Shown here: positions 1-8,164 of the stretch, piece after piece
How the letters are laid out: every line of letters starts with the position of its first letter
Numbering within the stretch: the stretch's first letter is position 1
From: Akkermansia sp.
GTDB lineage: Bacteria; Verrucomicrobiota; Verrucomicrobiia; Verrucomicrobiales; Akkermansiaceae
Direction of reading: 5' to 3'
Assembly: GCA_024405435.1 (NCBI GenBank)
Contig: JAKSOU010000016.1
Span: 1 to 48,360, forward strand
Length of the DNA stretch: 48,360 nucleotides
Notes under the pieces: model-generated
Told to the model about the DNA's origin: nothing
Seen by the model: only the letters and a program-made list of their open reading frames with translations
The model's database searches: none
Translations under genes and position numbers: made by a program

Positions 1-616
1 CCGGCCGCACCTGCCCGTTGAACAGGTCCTGCGTGGCCAGGTAGAACTGGTCGATAATGTACCCCACGATGCCGTGGTCCAGCGTGAGCGGGCAGCAGAG
101 CTTGGCCTTGCCGGCGAAGGCCACCAGGCCGATGCGGTCGTTCGGGCGCCCCTCGATGAAGTTCTTCATCACGGCCTTGGCGGCGGTGAGGCGGTCCACG
201 CGGCGGTTGGCCGTGCGCCCCAGGTTGTCGGTGACCTGGAACACCATGTCCTGGCTGGCCATGGAGCCGGAGAGGTCGCACACCATCATGATGTCGATAC
301 CGCTGACCTTCTGCTCCTGGTATTCGTTGCGCCACTGGGGACGCGCCAGCGCCAGCAGGAGGGAGGCCGTGCCGAGCACCAGGCACACCGCGCCGATGCG
401 CCCCGCCAGCGTGTTCGGCTTGCGAAGGTATTTGGCGATAAACGGCACGCACGGGTACACCACGCCGCTCATCGTGCCGGGTCGCCGGCGCAGCAGCGCC
501 AGCGGGATGATGAGCAGCAGCAGCCACAGCACCCACGGCGCGCCGAACATGAACTCCTGCACGGCTTGTGCCTTTTCCGCCTCAACGGCGGCCAGCATGG
601 GGCAGGGGAGCGTCAT
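1..616 (-). CDS. VWA-domain membrane protein (BatA-like), C-terminus beyond window
   Basis: This is the first 205 codons of a von Willebrand factor A protein of the Bat (aerotolerance-type) family; the rest lies before base 1. I translated it from the reverse strand. The ATG overlaps the stop of the gene before it in an ATGA. A hydrophobic segment at about residues 26-38 (PWVLWLLLLIIPLALL) and a second at about 75-90 precede the VWA domain, which is typical of BatA/BatB. The MIDAS metal site reads DLSGS within VCDLSGSM, at about residue 115. It is the fourth gene of a MoxR, DUF58, DUF4381-like, VWA operon, a set known in many bacteria for cell-envelope or stress chaperone roles. The exact substrate is unknown. 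Family is confident; BatA versus BatB is not. Confidence 0.85.
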   Translation of the reverse strand, partial: MTLPCPMLAAVEAEKAQAVQEFMFGAPWVLWLLLLIIPLALLRRRPGTMSGVVYPCVPFIAKYLRKPNTLAGRIGAVCLVLGTASLLLALARPQWRNEYQEQKVSGIDIMMVCDLSGSMASQDMVFQVTDNLGRTANRRVDRLTAAKAVMKNFIEGRPNDRIGLVAFAGKAKLCCPLTLDHGIVGYIIDQFYLATQDLFNGQVRP

Positions 617-1185
617 GACTGCATCTCCTTTCCGGCCTGCTCCGCGGCGAGGCGCGCCTGTTCCTCCGTGATGCGGTGCACCAGCTGGCGCGCACGCTCG
701 GTGAGCTCGCGCACCTTGGCGGCGGAATCTCCCGCGTTGCCCGCGTACTTGTGGCGCACCAGGTCGTCGAAGAGGTCGCGCGTGTCGTTCTGGCAGCTGG
801 CGGGCACGCCGGAGAGCGAGTCCATGCGCTGCGTGAACTCCTCGTGCGTCTCGTACAGGGAGGAATCGTGCGCCTGGCCCTCCAGGAAGGTGCGCAGGAT
901 GAGCGACACCCGCAGGCTGCACTCGCGCAGGGCCGGCATGTCCTCGTCCACGCGGGCGAGGGCGGCCAGGGCCACCTCTGCGTGGGAGGGCGGCGGCGTG
1001 GTGCGGTTGGCGCGGCGCTTGCGGATGATGTGCACCACCACCCACGCGACCAGCCCCAGCACCACCAGCGCGGCGATGCCGCCCCACAGCAGGTACTGCC
1101 GCAGGATTTCCGCCGCGAAGCCGTCCACCGGGATGTCCGGCTCCAGCTGCGGGATTTTCTCCAGGATGTTCGGTGCGGGGTTCAT
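613..1185 (-). CDS. DUF4381-like single-pass membrane protein
   Basis: A 190-residue protein with one clear membrane segment at about residues 33-54 (LLWGGIAALVVLGLVAWVVV), followed by a basic KRR stop-transfer stretch and a long charged cytoplasmic helix-rich part. Position and layout match the DUF4381-type component found between DUF58 and VWA genes in MoxR operons. It starts one base after the DUF58 stop and its own stop overlaps the VWA start, so all are probably translated together. No catalytic motif is visible. The family name rests on context and topology more than on sequence motifs. Confidence 0.75.
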   Translation of the reverse strand: MNPAPNILEKIPQLEPDIPVDGFAAEILRQYLLWGGIAALVVLGLVAWVVVHIIRKRRANRTTPPPSHAEVALAALARVDEDMPALRECSLRVSLILRTFLEGQAHDSSLYETHEEFTQRMDSLSGVPASCQNDTRDLFDDLVRHKYAGNAGDSAAKVRELTERARQLVHRITEEQARLAAEQAGKEMQS

Positions 1186-1186
1186 C

Positions 1187-2092
1187 TCAATGCACGAAAA
1201 GCCGGCTGCGACGCGCGAAGAGGGCGCGCAGCGGCGCTATGTAGTCCTGTGTGGTGGTGAGGTCCAGCATGTCCACCCCCAGCTGGGTGAAAACGTTCTT
1301 CCACTGCCCGCGCTGGGTCTGCACGGCACGCGCGTGCGCCTCCCGCACCGCGCGGTCGCCCAGGTCCGCCTCCAGCAGCTGCCCGCCCTCCGGATCGCGC
1401 AGGTACACGCGCCCCGCGTCCGGCAGCGCCAGCTCCAGAGGGTCGTTGATGCGCACGGGCACCAGCTCGTGGCGGAAGTTCAGCTTGCCCACGGCGCGCT
1501 TGTCGGCCTGGTTGAAGAAATCGCTCATGAGGAAGACCATGGCGTGCTTGCGTTGGGTGCGCAGGATTTCGTTGGCGATGTCGTCCATGGTGTCGTCTTT
1601 GCCCTCCGCGGGGGCGGAAAGAATCTCGCGGACGATGCGCTGGCACTGCTTCATGCCCTTGGCGGGCGGCAGGTAGAAGTGCGGCTGCGTGCCGAAGAGC
1701 AGCAGGCCCACCTTGTCGCTGTTGAGCGCGGCGCTGTGCGCCAGCACGGCGGCTATGCGCGCCGCGTACTCCCGCTTGGTGTCTGCCACGCCTTGGCTGG
1801 CGTAGGTCATGGACCCGCTGGTGTCCACCGCCAGCAGCAGCACCTGCTCGCGCTCCTCGTGGAACGTGCGCACATACGGCACGCCCGTGCGCGCGGTGAC
1901 TTTCCAGTCGATGAAGCGGGGGTCGTCTCCGGGGATATACTCGCGGAAGTCGTCGAAGTCCAGGCCCTGGCCGCGGAAGCCGGAGCGGTACTGCCCGGCG
2001 AACGTGGCGGTGGCCAGCCTGCGCGCCTGCAACTCAATGCGGCGCACCTGCTGCATGATTTCCTGGGCCTTGTCCATGCGTGCCTGTTCCAT
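1187..2092 (-). CDS. DUF58 domain protein
   Basis: A 301-residue DUF58 protein. The family signature is visible near the N-terminus: GQGLDFDDFREYIPGDDPR followed by IDWKVTARTG. A VWA-like fold follows, with LLAVDTSGSM as a metal-site-like strand (DxSxS). There is no membrane segment, so this is the soluble type of DUF58. It lies 19 bases after moxR. MoxR ATPases and DUF58/VWA proteins are thought to act together as a chaperone-like system on envelope or metal-containing proteins; the target here is not known. Confidence 0.9.
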   Translation of the reverse strand: MEQARMDKAQEIMQQVRRIELQARRLATATFAGQYRSGFRGQGLDFDDFREYIPGDDPRFIDWKVTARTGVPYVRTFHEEREQVLLLAVDTSGSMTYASQGVADTKREYAARIAAVLAHSAALNSDKVGLLLFGTQPHFYLPPAKGMKQCQRIVREILSAPAEGKDDTMDDIANEILRTQRKHAMVFLMSDFFNQADKRAVGKLNFRHELVPVRINDPLELALPDAGRVYLRDPEGGQLLEADLGDRAVREAHARAVQTQRGQWKNVFTQLGVDMLDLTTTQDYIAPLRALFARRSRLFVH

Positions 2093-2111
2093 CTAGTATC
2101 CCGTGCGCGGC

Positions 2112-3095
2112 TTACGGCACCGGCACCTTGGAGAGGATGCTGTCGATCACGTTGTCGCTCGTCTTGTTGGCTGCCTCTGCCTCGTAGGACAGCAGGATGC
2201 GGTGCCGCAGGATGTCGTGCGCCAGGTCCTTGATGTCCTGCGGGGTCACATAGCCGCGGCCGCGCGTGAACGCCAGCGCCTTGCCGGCCAGCGCCAGGTT
2301 GATGCTGGCGCGGGGCGACCCGCCGGCGCGCACCATGCCCTCCAGGCGGGAGTCCACGTGCTGCGGGGCGCGGGTGGCGCGCACCAGGTCCACGATGTAG
2401 TGCTGCACCGCGGGGTCGATGAAAATCTGGTTCATGAGCTCGCGGGATTCGTTGATTTCCTGCACGCTCACCACGGGGGATGTGGTGGGGGCGGGGTTGG
2501 TGCTGCTCATCATCTCCAGCACCTTCAACTCCTCGTCGCTGCTCGGGTAGTCCACCATCACCTTGAACAGGAAGCGGTCCAGCTGGGCTTCCGGCAGCTG
2601 GTACGTGCCCTCCTGCTCGATGGGGTTCTGCGTGGCCAGCACCAGGAACGGGTCCGGCAGCGGGTAGGTGGTCTCGCCCAGCGTCACCTGCCGCTCCTGC
2701 ATGGCCTCCAGCAGCGCGCTCTGCACTTTCGCGGGCGCGCGGTTGATTTCATCCGCCAGTATCAGGTTGGCGAACACCGGGCCCTTCTTCGCCGTGAACT
2801 GGCGCGTGTCCGGGTTGTAGATCATGGTGCCCAGCAGGTCCGCCGGCAGCAAATCCGGCGTGAACTGGATGCGCGAGAACGCCGCCTGCATCGTGCCCGC
2901 CAGCGCCTTCACGGATAGCGTCTTCGCCAGGCCGGGAACGCCCTCCAGCAGCACGTGCCCCTTGCACAGCAGGCTCAAAATGAGGCGGTTCACCAGCTCC
3001 TGCTGGCCCACCACCACCTTCGCCATCTCCTGTTTCACGGCACTCACCCAGCCCGATTTTTGGGCTATCAATTCGTTGAATTCCTGTGTATTCAT
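2112..3095 (-). CDS. MoxR-family AAA+ ATPase
   Basis: A 327-residue MoxR AAA+ ATPase. Walker A is GVPGLAKT at about residues 52-59, Walker B is LILADEINRAP, and sensor-1 lies in VLATQNPIEQEGTYQLPEAQLDRF, all typical of MoxR. I chose the ATG at 3095 (MNTQEFNELI). A longer reading from a TTG at 3173 would run across the predicted promoter at 3113-3140. It is the first gene of the MoxR/DUF58/DUF4381/VWA operon and probably drives remodelling of VWA-bound partners. Confidence 0.93.
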   Translation of the reverse strand: MNTQEFNELIAQKSGWVSAVKQEMAKVVVGQQELVNRLILSLLCKGHVLLEGVPGLAKTLSVKALAGTMQAAFSRIQFTPDLLPADLLGTMIYNPDTRQFTAKKGPVFANLILADEINRAPAKVQSALLEAMQERQVTLGETTYPLPDPFLVLATQNPIEQEGTYQLPEAQLDRFLFKVMVDYPSSDEELKVLEMMSSTNPAPTTSPVVSVQEINESRELMNQIFIDPAVQHYIVDLVRATRAPQHVDSRLEGMVRAGGSPRASINLALAGKALAFTRGRGYVTPQDIKDLAHDILRHRILLSYEAEAANKTSDNVIDSILSKVPVP

Positions 3096-3112
3096 GGCAA
3101 TTCTATGCGGGA

Positions 3113-3140
3113 AGCATAGCACATCCCCGCCGATTTTCAA
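3113..3140 (-). promoter_or_regulatory. Predicted sigma70-type promoter of the moxR operon
   Basis: On the minus strand TTGAAA (3135-3140), a 16-base spacer, then TATGCT (3113-3118). The -10 ends 17 bases before the moxR ATG, giving a leader of about 10 bases without a Shine-Dalgarno sequence. Confidence 0.6.
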
Positions 3141-3191
3141 GACGTAGACGCGCCATGCACCCCCTTTGTTCAAAAAAAGGAGCCTCGCCCA

Positions 3192-3848
3192 TCATTTCGC
3201 CGGCGCCACGCGCGTGACCGTCAGCACGTCACCCTGCACGCGGAAGGAGATTTCCAGCGGTTTCAAAACGAGGTGGTACTCGCGGTCGGGGTCGTCCTGG
3301 TAGGCGGGGCGGGGGTCCTGGGCCAGCACCTCTTGGAGGGCCTGCACCCATTCCGGCGTGGCCTGCGGGGGCAGGGTGGGGGGCAGCTGCACCTGCAGCG
3401 GCTCCCACGGCGTGGCGGTGAACCCCTGCGCGGCGTCCGGTATGGAATCCGCGTAGGGAATGTAGGGCTTGATGTCGTAGATGGGCGTGCCGTCCACCAG
3501 GTCCGCGCCGCTCACGCGCAGCACGGGGCCGGGCTCCACGGAAAGCAGCCTGACGGCGGAGAGCCCCAGCCCGTTGGGGCGGAAGGAGGAGCGTGTGGCG
3601 AAGACGCCGAGGCGCGTGTTGCCGCCGAGGCGGGGCGGGCGCACGGTGGGGTGCCATTCCGCGCCGTTGCGGTGGAAAGCCCAGATGAGCCAGAGGTGTG
3701 AGAAGGCATCGATACCGCGCACGCATTCCGGGTTGCGGTAGGCGGGCTCGAACACAATCTCCGCCGCCACGTGCGGGGCGAGCCCCGGCTGGCGCGGCAC
3801 GCCGAACTTTTCCGCAAAGGGCGAGCGGATGTGCGCGATGGGCTCCAT
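3192..3848 (-). CDS. trmO: TrmO-like tRNA (m6t6A37) methyltransferase
   Basis: A 218-residue protein of the TrmO/TsaA (UPF0066) family, which adds the N6-methyl group to t6A37 of tRNA-Thr using SAM. Family landmarks are IAHIRSPFAEKFGVPRQPGL at the start, AFSHLWLIWAFH, TRLGVFATRSSFRPNGLGLS and DLVDGTPIYDIKPYIPY. The beta-barrel SAM-binding domain is complete; the length is close to the usual 230-240 residues. The ATG shares one base with the Nudix stop (TGATG), so translation is probably coupled. It is the last gene of the nadE-Nudix-trmO operon. Confidence 0.92.
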   Translation of the reverse strand: MEPIAHIRSPFAEKFGVPRQPGLAPHVAAEIVFEPAYRNPECVRGIDAFSHLWLIWAFHRNGAEWHPTVRPPRLGGNTRLGVFATRSSFRPNGLGLSAVRLLSVEPGPVLRVSGADLVDGTPIYDIKPYIPYADSIPDAAQGFTATPWEPLQVQLPPTLPPQATPEWVQALQEVLAQDPRPAYQDDPDREYHLVLKPLEISFRVQGDVLTVTRVAPAK

Positions 3849-4312
3849 CACAGGCCGAAGAAGTCGTGCATCACCTGCTCGTACACGCCGCGCTTGAACG
3901 CGGGCAGGGAATCCAGGGAGAAATCCTGCGGCAGCACCCACTTGTAGGCGTGGAACTCCTGGCCGTCCAGCCAGGGCTCGGCCTGGTCGCTGTGCATGCG
4001 GCAGAGGAAGTAGTGCTGCTCCTGGCCGTCGTAGGGGATTCCGCGCTTGCGGAGCACGCGCTCGCGCTCCTTGGGCGGGTAGTCGTAGCGGTAGGGGCCG
4101 TGGGCCTCCACAATCTCGTACTCGTTGGGGCGGAAGCCCGTTTCCTCCATGCCCTCGCGGCAGGCGGCGGCGCGCGGCGTCTCGCCCTTCTTGATGCCGC
4201 CCTGCGGGAACTGCCAGGAGCCCTCCGGCTTCACGCGCTCGCAAATGAGCACCGTGCCGTCGGAGCGTTGGTAGATGATGGCTGCGTTGGGTCGGTATAA
4301 TCCTCCGTTCAT
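3848..4312 (-). CDS. RppH-like Nudix hydrolase
   Basis: A 154-residue Nudix protein closely resembling RppH/NudH, the RNA 5'-pyrophosphohydrolase or Ap(n)A hydrolase. It has the N-terminal YRPNAAIIYQRSDGTVLICER strand and the SWQFPQGGIKKGE entry into the Nudix box. The box ends REGMEETGF, where the first hydrophobic position of the consensus (REUXEEXGU) is Gly. The catalytic EExxE-type glutamates are kept. It follows nadE after 22 bases and overlaps trmO. In a genome that appears to use leaderless mRNAs, an RppH would act on 5' ends directly at start codons (inference). Confidence 0.88.
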   Translation of the reverse strand: MNGGLYRPNAAIIYQRSDGTVLICERVKPEGSWQFPQGGIKKGETPRAAACREGMEETGFRPNEYEIVEAHGPYRYDYPPKERERVLRKRGIPYDGQEQHYFLCRMHSDQAEPWLDGQEFHAYKWVLPQDFSLDSLPAFKRGVYEQVMHDFFGL

Positions 4313-4334
4313 TGGTCGTTCGTAAGTTGGTGTA

Positions 4335-6236
4335 TCACTCCTGCCAGACGGCGGGCGAGGCGTCGCTGGGCATGCAGAGCCCGCCGCGCGGGGAGAGCCC
4401 CACCGGGCCGGTCAACGGGCCGTCCGGCGCGCAGCTGCGCTTGAACTGCTGGCTGAAGAAGCGTTTGATGAAGGTATTCAGCGTGTGCTCGATCACGTCC
4501 TCCGCGAACGTTCCCTTGAACGCGTGGTGCGCCAGCGCGCGCAGCTTCTCCGTGCCCGCGCCGTTGTGCAGGAAGTGGTAGAGCAGGAAATCGTGGATGT
4601 CGTACGGCCCCAGGATGTCCTCCGTCTTCTGCTCCATGGTGCCGTCGTCCGCGGGCGGCAGCAGCTCCGGGCTCACGGGCGTGTCCAGGATATCCTGCAG
4701 CACCGCCGCCAGCTTGGCGTCCGCGTGCGCGGCCTCGTGGGCGATGAGCGAGCGGATGAGCGTCTTGGGCACGGATGCGTTCACGGCGTACATGCTCATG
4801 TGGTCGCCGTTGTAGGTGCACCAGCCGAGCGCCAATTCGGAAAGGTCGCCCGTGCCGACGAGCAGTCCGCCCTTGAGATTGGCGAGGTTCATGAGGATGG
4901 CGGTGCGCTCGCGTGCCTGCACGTTCTCGTAGGTGTTGGTGCGCTGGGCGGGGTCGAAGCCGATGTCCTTGAAGTGCTGCAAGCAGGCGGGCTTGATGTC
5001 CACCTCCTTGAATTCGGCGCCGGTGAGCTTGATGAGCTGGACGGCGTTGTTGTAGGTGCGGCCGGTGGTGCCGAATCCCGGCATGGTAAGGGCAAGGATG
5101 CTGCTTGCGGGCATGCCGAGGCGCTTGCAGGCGCGCACGCACACCAGCATGGCGAGCGTGCTGTCCAGCCCGCCGGATACGCCCAGCACCAGCGCCTTGG
5201 CGTGGATTTGTTCCATGCGGCGCGCCAGCCCCGCGGCCTGGATGTTCAGCACGTCCTCGCAGTACTCCGCCTCCTCGCCCTGCCGCGGCAGGAACGGGTG
5301 CGTGGGAAGGTGCGCGTGGCGCAGGTCGCATTCGCCGACGAACTCCAGCGCGTCCACCACCTCGCAGCTGCCATCCGCGAGCCGTGCCGCGGACTCGTTG
5401 AACGAGCTCTCCGCGCGGCGCAGCACGCCGATGCGCTCCACATCGATATCCGCATACACGATGCCGCCCTCGCGCGAGAAGCGCTCGCCCTCGGCCACCA
5501 CCTCGCCGCAGTCGGCAATGATGGCGTGGCCGCCGTACACGGCATCCTGCGAGCTCTCGCCCACCCCGGCGTTGGCCATCACGTAGGCCGCCGTGCACTG
5601 CTCGCTCTGGCGCGCCACCATGCGGCGGCGCAGCGCGGCCTTGCCGGCCTGCTCAATGCTGGCGGCGGGGTTGAAGACAACGCGCGCTCCCAGCAGGGCC
5701 AGGCGGTTGCTCGGCGGGGTCACGCTCCAAAGATCCTCGCATATCTCGATGCCGAAACTCAGCCCGCCTTCCGCATCCGTGAAAATCAAATCGGTGCCCA
5801 GCGGCACGCCGCCCATGTCGTGCATCGTTCCGTCCGCCGGCTGGAACCAGCGGCGCTCGCCGTGCCCGCGGTAGTTGGGCAGCACGCTCTTGGGCACGAA
5901 TCCGTGGACCTCGCCGTGCTGCACCACCGCCGCCACGTTGTACAGCGCCTCGCCCACCGCCAGCGGCAGGCCCACGATAAACGCGCAATCCAGCTCCTCC
6001 GTCTGCTCCGCGAACGCCTGCAGGCCCTCGGCGGCGGCCTGAATCAATTGCGGCTGGAAGAACAAATCCCCGCAGGTGGCGCCGGTGATGCACAGCTCCG
6101 GGAACAGCGCCACATCCGCCTGCTCCGCGGCGGCCTCGTGCGCGCGCGCAACCAGCTCCTTCACGTTGAACGGCACATCGGCCACCTTCACTTGCGGGGT
6201 CACCGCTGCCAGGCGGTAGTATCCATGCGTTTTCAT
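4335..6236 (-). CDS. nadE: Glutamine-dependent NAD+ synthetase
   Basis: A 633-residue two-domain NAD synthetase that amidates nicotinic acid adenine dinucleotide to NAD+ with ATP and glutamine. The N-terminal nitrilase-type glutaminase carries the Glu-Lys-Cys triad: E47 (FPELCIT), K116 (PKSVLPNYRGH) and C166 (GIEICEDLW). The C-terminal synthetase has the PP-loop SGGLDST at residues 354-360 and the GTGDLSELALGW motif. It is full length, and a predicted promoter lies just upstream at 6249-6276. NadB, which starts the de novo route, is encoded separately at 15816-17417. Confidence 0.96.
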   Translation of the reverse strand: MKTHGYYRLAAVTPQVKVADVPFNVKELVARAHEAAAEQADVALFPELCITGATCGDLFFQPQLIQAAAEGLQAFAEQTEELDCAFIVGLPLAVGEALYNVAAVVQHGEVHGFVPKSVLPNYRGHGERRWFQPADGTMHDMGGVPLGTDLIFTDAEGGLSFGIEICEDLWSVTPPSNRLALLGARVVFNPAASIEQAGKAALRRRMVARQSEQCTAAYVMANAGVGESSQDAVYGGHAIIADCGEVVAEGERFSREGGIVYADIDVERIGVLRRAESSFNESAARLADGSCEVVDALEFVGECDLRHAHLPTHPFLPRQGEEAEYCEDVLNIQAAGLARRMEQIHAKALVLGVSGGLDSTLAMLVCVRACKRLGMPASSILALTMPGFGTTGRTYNNAVQLIKLTGAEFKEVDIKPACLQHFKDIGFDPAQRTNTYENVQARERTAILMNLANLKGGLLVGTGDLSELALGWCTYNGDHMSMYAVNASVPKTLIRSLIAHEAAHADAKLAAVLQDILDTPVSPELLPPADDGTMEQKTEDILGPYDIHDFLLYHFLHNGAGTEKLRALAHHAFKGTFAEDVIEHTLNTFIKRFFSQQFKRSCAPDGPLTGPVGLSPRGGLCMPSDASPAVWQE

Positions 6237-6248
6237 AACGGCGCCACT

Positions 6249-6276
6249 ATTCTGCCAAACAACGCCGTTTTGTCAA
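6249..6276 (-). promoter_or_regulatory. Predicted promoter of nadE
   Basis: On the minus strand TTGACA (6271-6276), 16 bases, CAGAAT (6249-6254). The -35 box abuts the U-tract of the upstream terminator. The -10 ends 12 bases before the nadE ATG, so the leader would be only about 5 bases. Confidence 0.55.
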
Positions 6277-6310
6277 TAAAAAACGCCCGCACGGCCTTGC
6301 GCCGTGCGGG
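6271..6310 (-). terminator. Rho-independent terminator of the Sel1-adh operon
   Basis: A perfect 10-bp stem (6286-6295 with 6301-6310) and a 5-base loop. On the minus strand it is followed by CGTTTTTTATTG, a good U-tract. It lies 28 bases after the alcohol dehydrogenase stop. Confidence 0.88.
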
Positions 6311-6337
6311 GCGGGAGGGGGCGTGTGCCAACCGCGT

Positions 6338-7519
6338 TTAGCGGTAGGATTCCCGGTAGATGCGGATGCAGTCGTCGCGGGTGAGCTCGGCGGGGTCGCC
6401 CGCAAAGAGGAATCCCATGGCGGAGAGCGCGTTGTCCGCCATGGCGGGGAACTCGTCGGGCGTGATGCCGTAGTCGCTCATCTTGAGCTGGTCCACGCCG
6501 CAGGCGCGCTGCAGCTCCACCAGGGCGTCCACGAAGTCCTGCGGGCGCGTGGCATCCGCCTTGCCCAGGGCCTTTGCCATGCGGATGAAGCGGTCCGGGC
6601 AGCAGCCCTTCTCCACAAAGTGCGTGTAGTAGGCCTTGGAAATCATGATAAGGCCGGCGCCGTGCGGCAAATCCTGGTGGTAGGCGGAGAGGGCGTGCTC
6701 CAGCGAGTGCTCGCTGATGCAGCCGCTGAGCTCCATGGAGAGGCCGGAGAGCCAGTTGGCGAAGGCCACGTGCTCGCGGGCGGCGAGGTCGCTTCCCTGT
6801 GCCACGGCGGCGGCCAGGTGGCTGCCGATGTTCTCGATGGCGCCGAGGGACACGAGGTCGCTCATGAAGTTGGCCTGCTTGGCGATGTAGCCCTCCGTGC
6901 TGTGGAAGAGGGCGTCGAACCCCTGGAACGCGGTGAACTTGGGCGGCACGCTGAGCATCAGTTCCGGGTCCACGATGGCCAATACCGGCATCAGCCGGTG
7001 GCCGTCGAACACCGCGGTTTTCTCATGAGTCTCCGGGTTGGTGATGACGCCGCCGCCGTCCGTCTCGGACCCCGTTCCGGCGGTGGTGGTGATGGCCACC
7101 AGGGGCAGGGGGGTGTTCTCCACGGGCTTGCGGCCGCCCGTGCCGAACTGCACGTAGTCCCACAGGTCGCCCGGGTTGGTGGCCATCAGCGCAATCGCCT
7201 TGGAGGCGTCCATCACGCTGCCGCCGCCCAGCGCCACAATGAAGTCGCTCTCCGCATCACGTGCGGCCTGCGCGCCCTCCATCACGGTGTCCTTGAGCGG
7301 GTTGGCCTGCACCTGGTCGAACAGGGCCACCTGCACGCCGGCCTGCTCCAGCTGGGCGATGGTGCGGTCCAGCGAGCCGTTGGCGCGTGTGGACTTGCCG
7401 CAGGAGATGACCAGCAGGGCCTTGCGGCCGGGGAGCTTCTGCTCATGCAGGGTGTTCAGGCTGCCCGCGCCGAAGACGGTGTGGGTGTGGATATCGAAAT
7501 TGTATTTGGGAATAGACAT
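6338..7519 (-). CDS. Iron-containing alcohol dehydrogenase
   Basis: A 393-residue group III (Fe-type) alcohol dehydrogenase. The nucleotide site GGGSVMD (about 98-104) and the TTAGTGSE segment (about 145-152) are present. The metal ligands expected for the family are D202 and H206 (FDALFH), H275 (LEHALSA) and H286 (LPHGAG). Closest in style to the YqhD/butanol dehydrogenase branch, which reduces aldehydes with NAD(P)H; the true substrate cannot be read from sequence. It follows the Sel1 gene after 21 bases and ends at a strong terminator. Confidence 0.93.
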   Translation of the reverse strand: MSIPKYNFDIHTHTVFGAGSLNTLHEQKLPGRKALLVISCGKSTRANGSLDRTIAQLEQAGVQVALFDQVQANPLKDTVMEGAQAARDAESDFIVALGGGSVMDASKAIALMATNPGDLWDYVQFGTGGRKPVENTPLPLVAITTTAGTGSETDGGGVITNPETHEKTAVFDGHRLMPVLAIVDPELMLSVPPKFTAFQGFDALFHSTEGYIAKQANFMSDLVSLGAIENIGSHLAAAVAQGSDLAAREHVAFANWLSGLSMELSGCISEHSLEHALSAYHQDLPHGAGLIMISKAYYTHFVEKGCCPDRFIRMAKALGKADATRPQDFVDALVELQRACGVDQLKMSDYGITPDEFPAMADNALSAMGFLFAGDPAELTRDDCIRIYRESYR

Positions 7520-7540
7520 GGTATGGATTGGGGGTGGGGG

Positions 7541-8041
7541 TTATTCTTTGCCGAGCTGCTTGAGGGCGTCCTTGGCGCCGGGGTGGCCCTGGGCGGCGGC
7601 CTTGCGGAACCATTCCACGGCCTCCTCCTGGTTCTTCTGCACGCCCTGGCCCTTCACCAGCATGACCGCCAGGTTGTGCTGCGCCTCCCTGTAGCCCTGC
7701 TCCGCGGACTGGCGGAAGAGCTTGGCGGCCTCCTCGTCGCTGCGGTCCAGGCCGCCCTTGCCCTGCATGTACATGATGCCGAGGTTGTTTTGGGCCATGG
7801 CGTGGCCCTGTGCGGCGGCCTTGCGCCACCAGTACACGGCCTTGCTGTCGCTCTGCTCCAGCTGCTTGCCCTGCGCGTAGAGCACGCCCAGGTTGTACTG
7901 GGATTCCACCTGGCCCTCCTTGGCCGTGCGGATGGTCATGCGCACCTCCGGCGGCACGTCCTCCGCGCTATCCTGCGCCATTACCGGGGCAGCCGTCCCC
8001 GCGCAGCAGGCCAACGCTATGGCTATCAAATGCGTCTTCAT
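7541..8041 (-). CDS. Secreted Sel1-repeat protein
   Basis: A 166-residue protein with a signal peptide (MKTHLIAIALACCAGTAAPVMA) and three to four Sel1-like repeats, for example YNLGVLYAQGKQLEQSDSKA, NNLGIMYMQGKGG and HNLAVMLVKGQGV. Sel1 repeats form alpha solenoids that bind partner proteins. It is co-transcribed with the downstream alcohol dehydrogenase; a functional link is not evident. The predicted -10 box lies nine bases before the ATG. Confidence 0.88.
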   Translation of the reverse strand: MKTHLIAIALACCAGTAAPVMAQDSAEDVPPEVRMTIRTAKEGQVESQYNLGVLYAQGKQLEQSDSKAVYWWRKAAAQGHAMAQNNLGIMYMQGKGGLDRSDEEAAKLFRQSAEQGYREAQHNLAVMLVKGQGVQKNQEEAVEWFRKAAAQGHPGAKDALKQLGKE

Positions 8042-8050
8042 ACGCCGTAT

Positions 8051-8080
8051 ACTCTACCACAGCCAAGCACGCCGTGTCAA
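8051..8080 (-). promoter_or_regulatory. Predicted promoter of the Sel1-adh operon
   Basis: On the minus strand TTGACA (8075-8080), 18 bases, TAGAGT (8051-8056). Nine bases separate the -10 from the ATG, so the transcript is leaderless or nearly so. Confidence 0.5.
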
Positions 8081-8164
8081 TGCATTTGATGACGGCAAAT
8101 CTCCCTGTTTGCGGGGGCTCAACGGGCGCGCACACTTCCCATTTGTACACAATTCCCCTGCGCG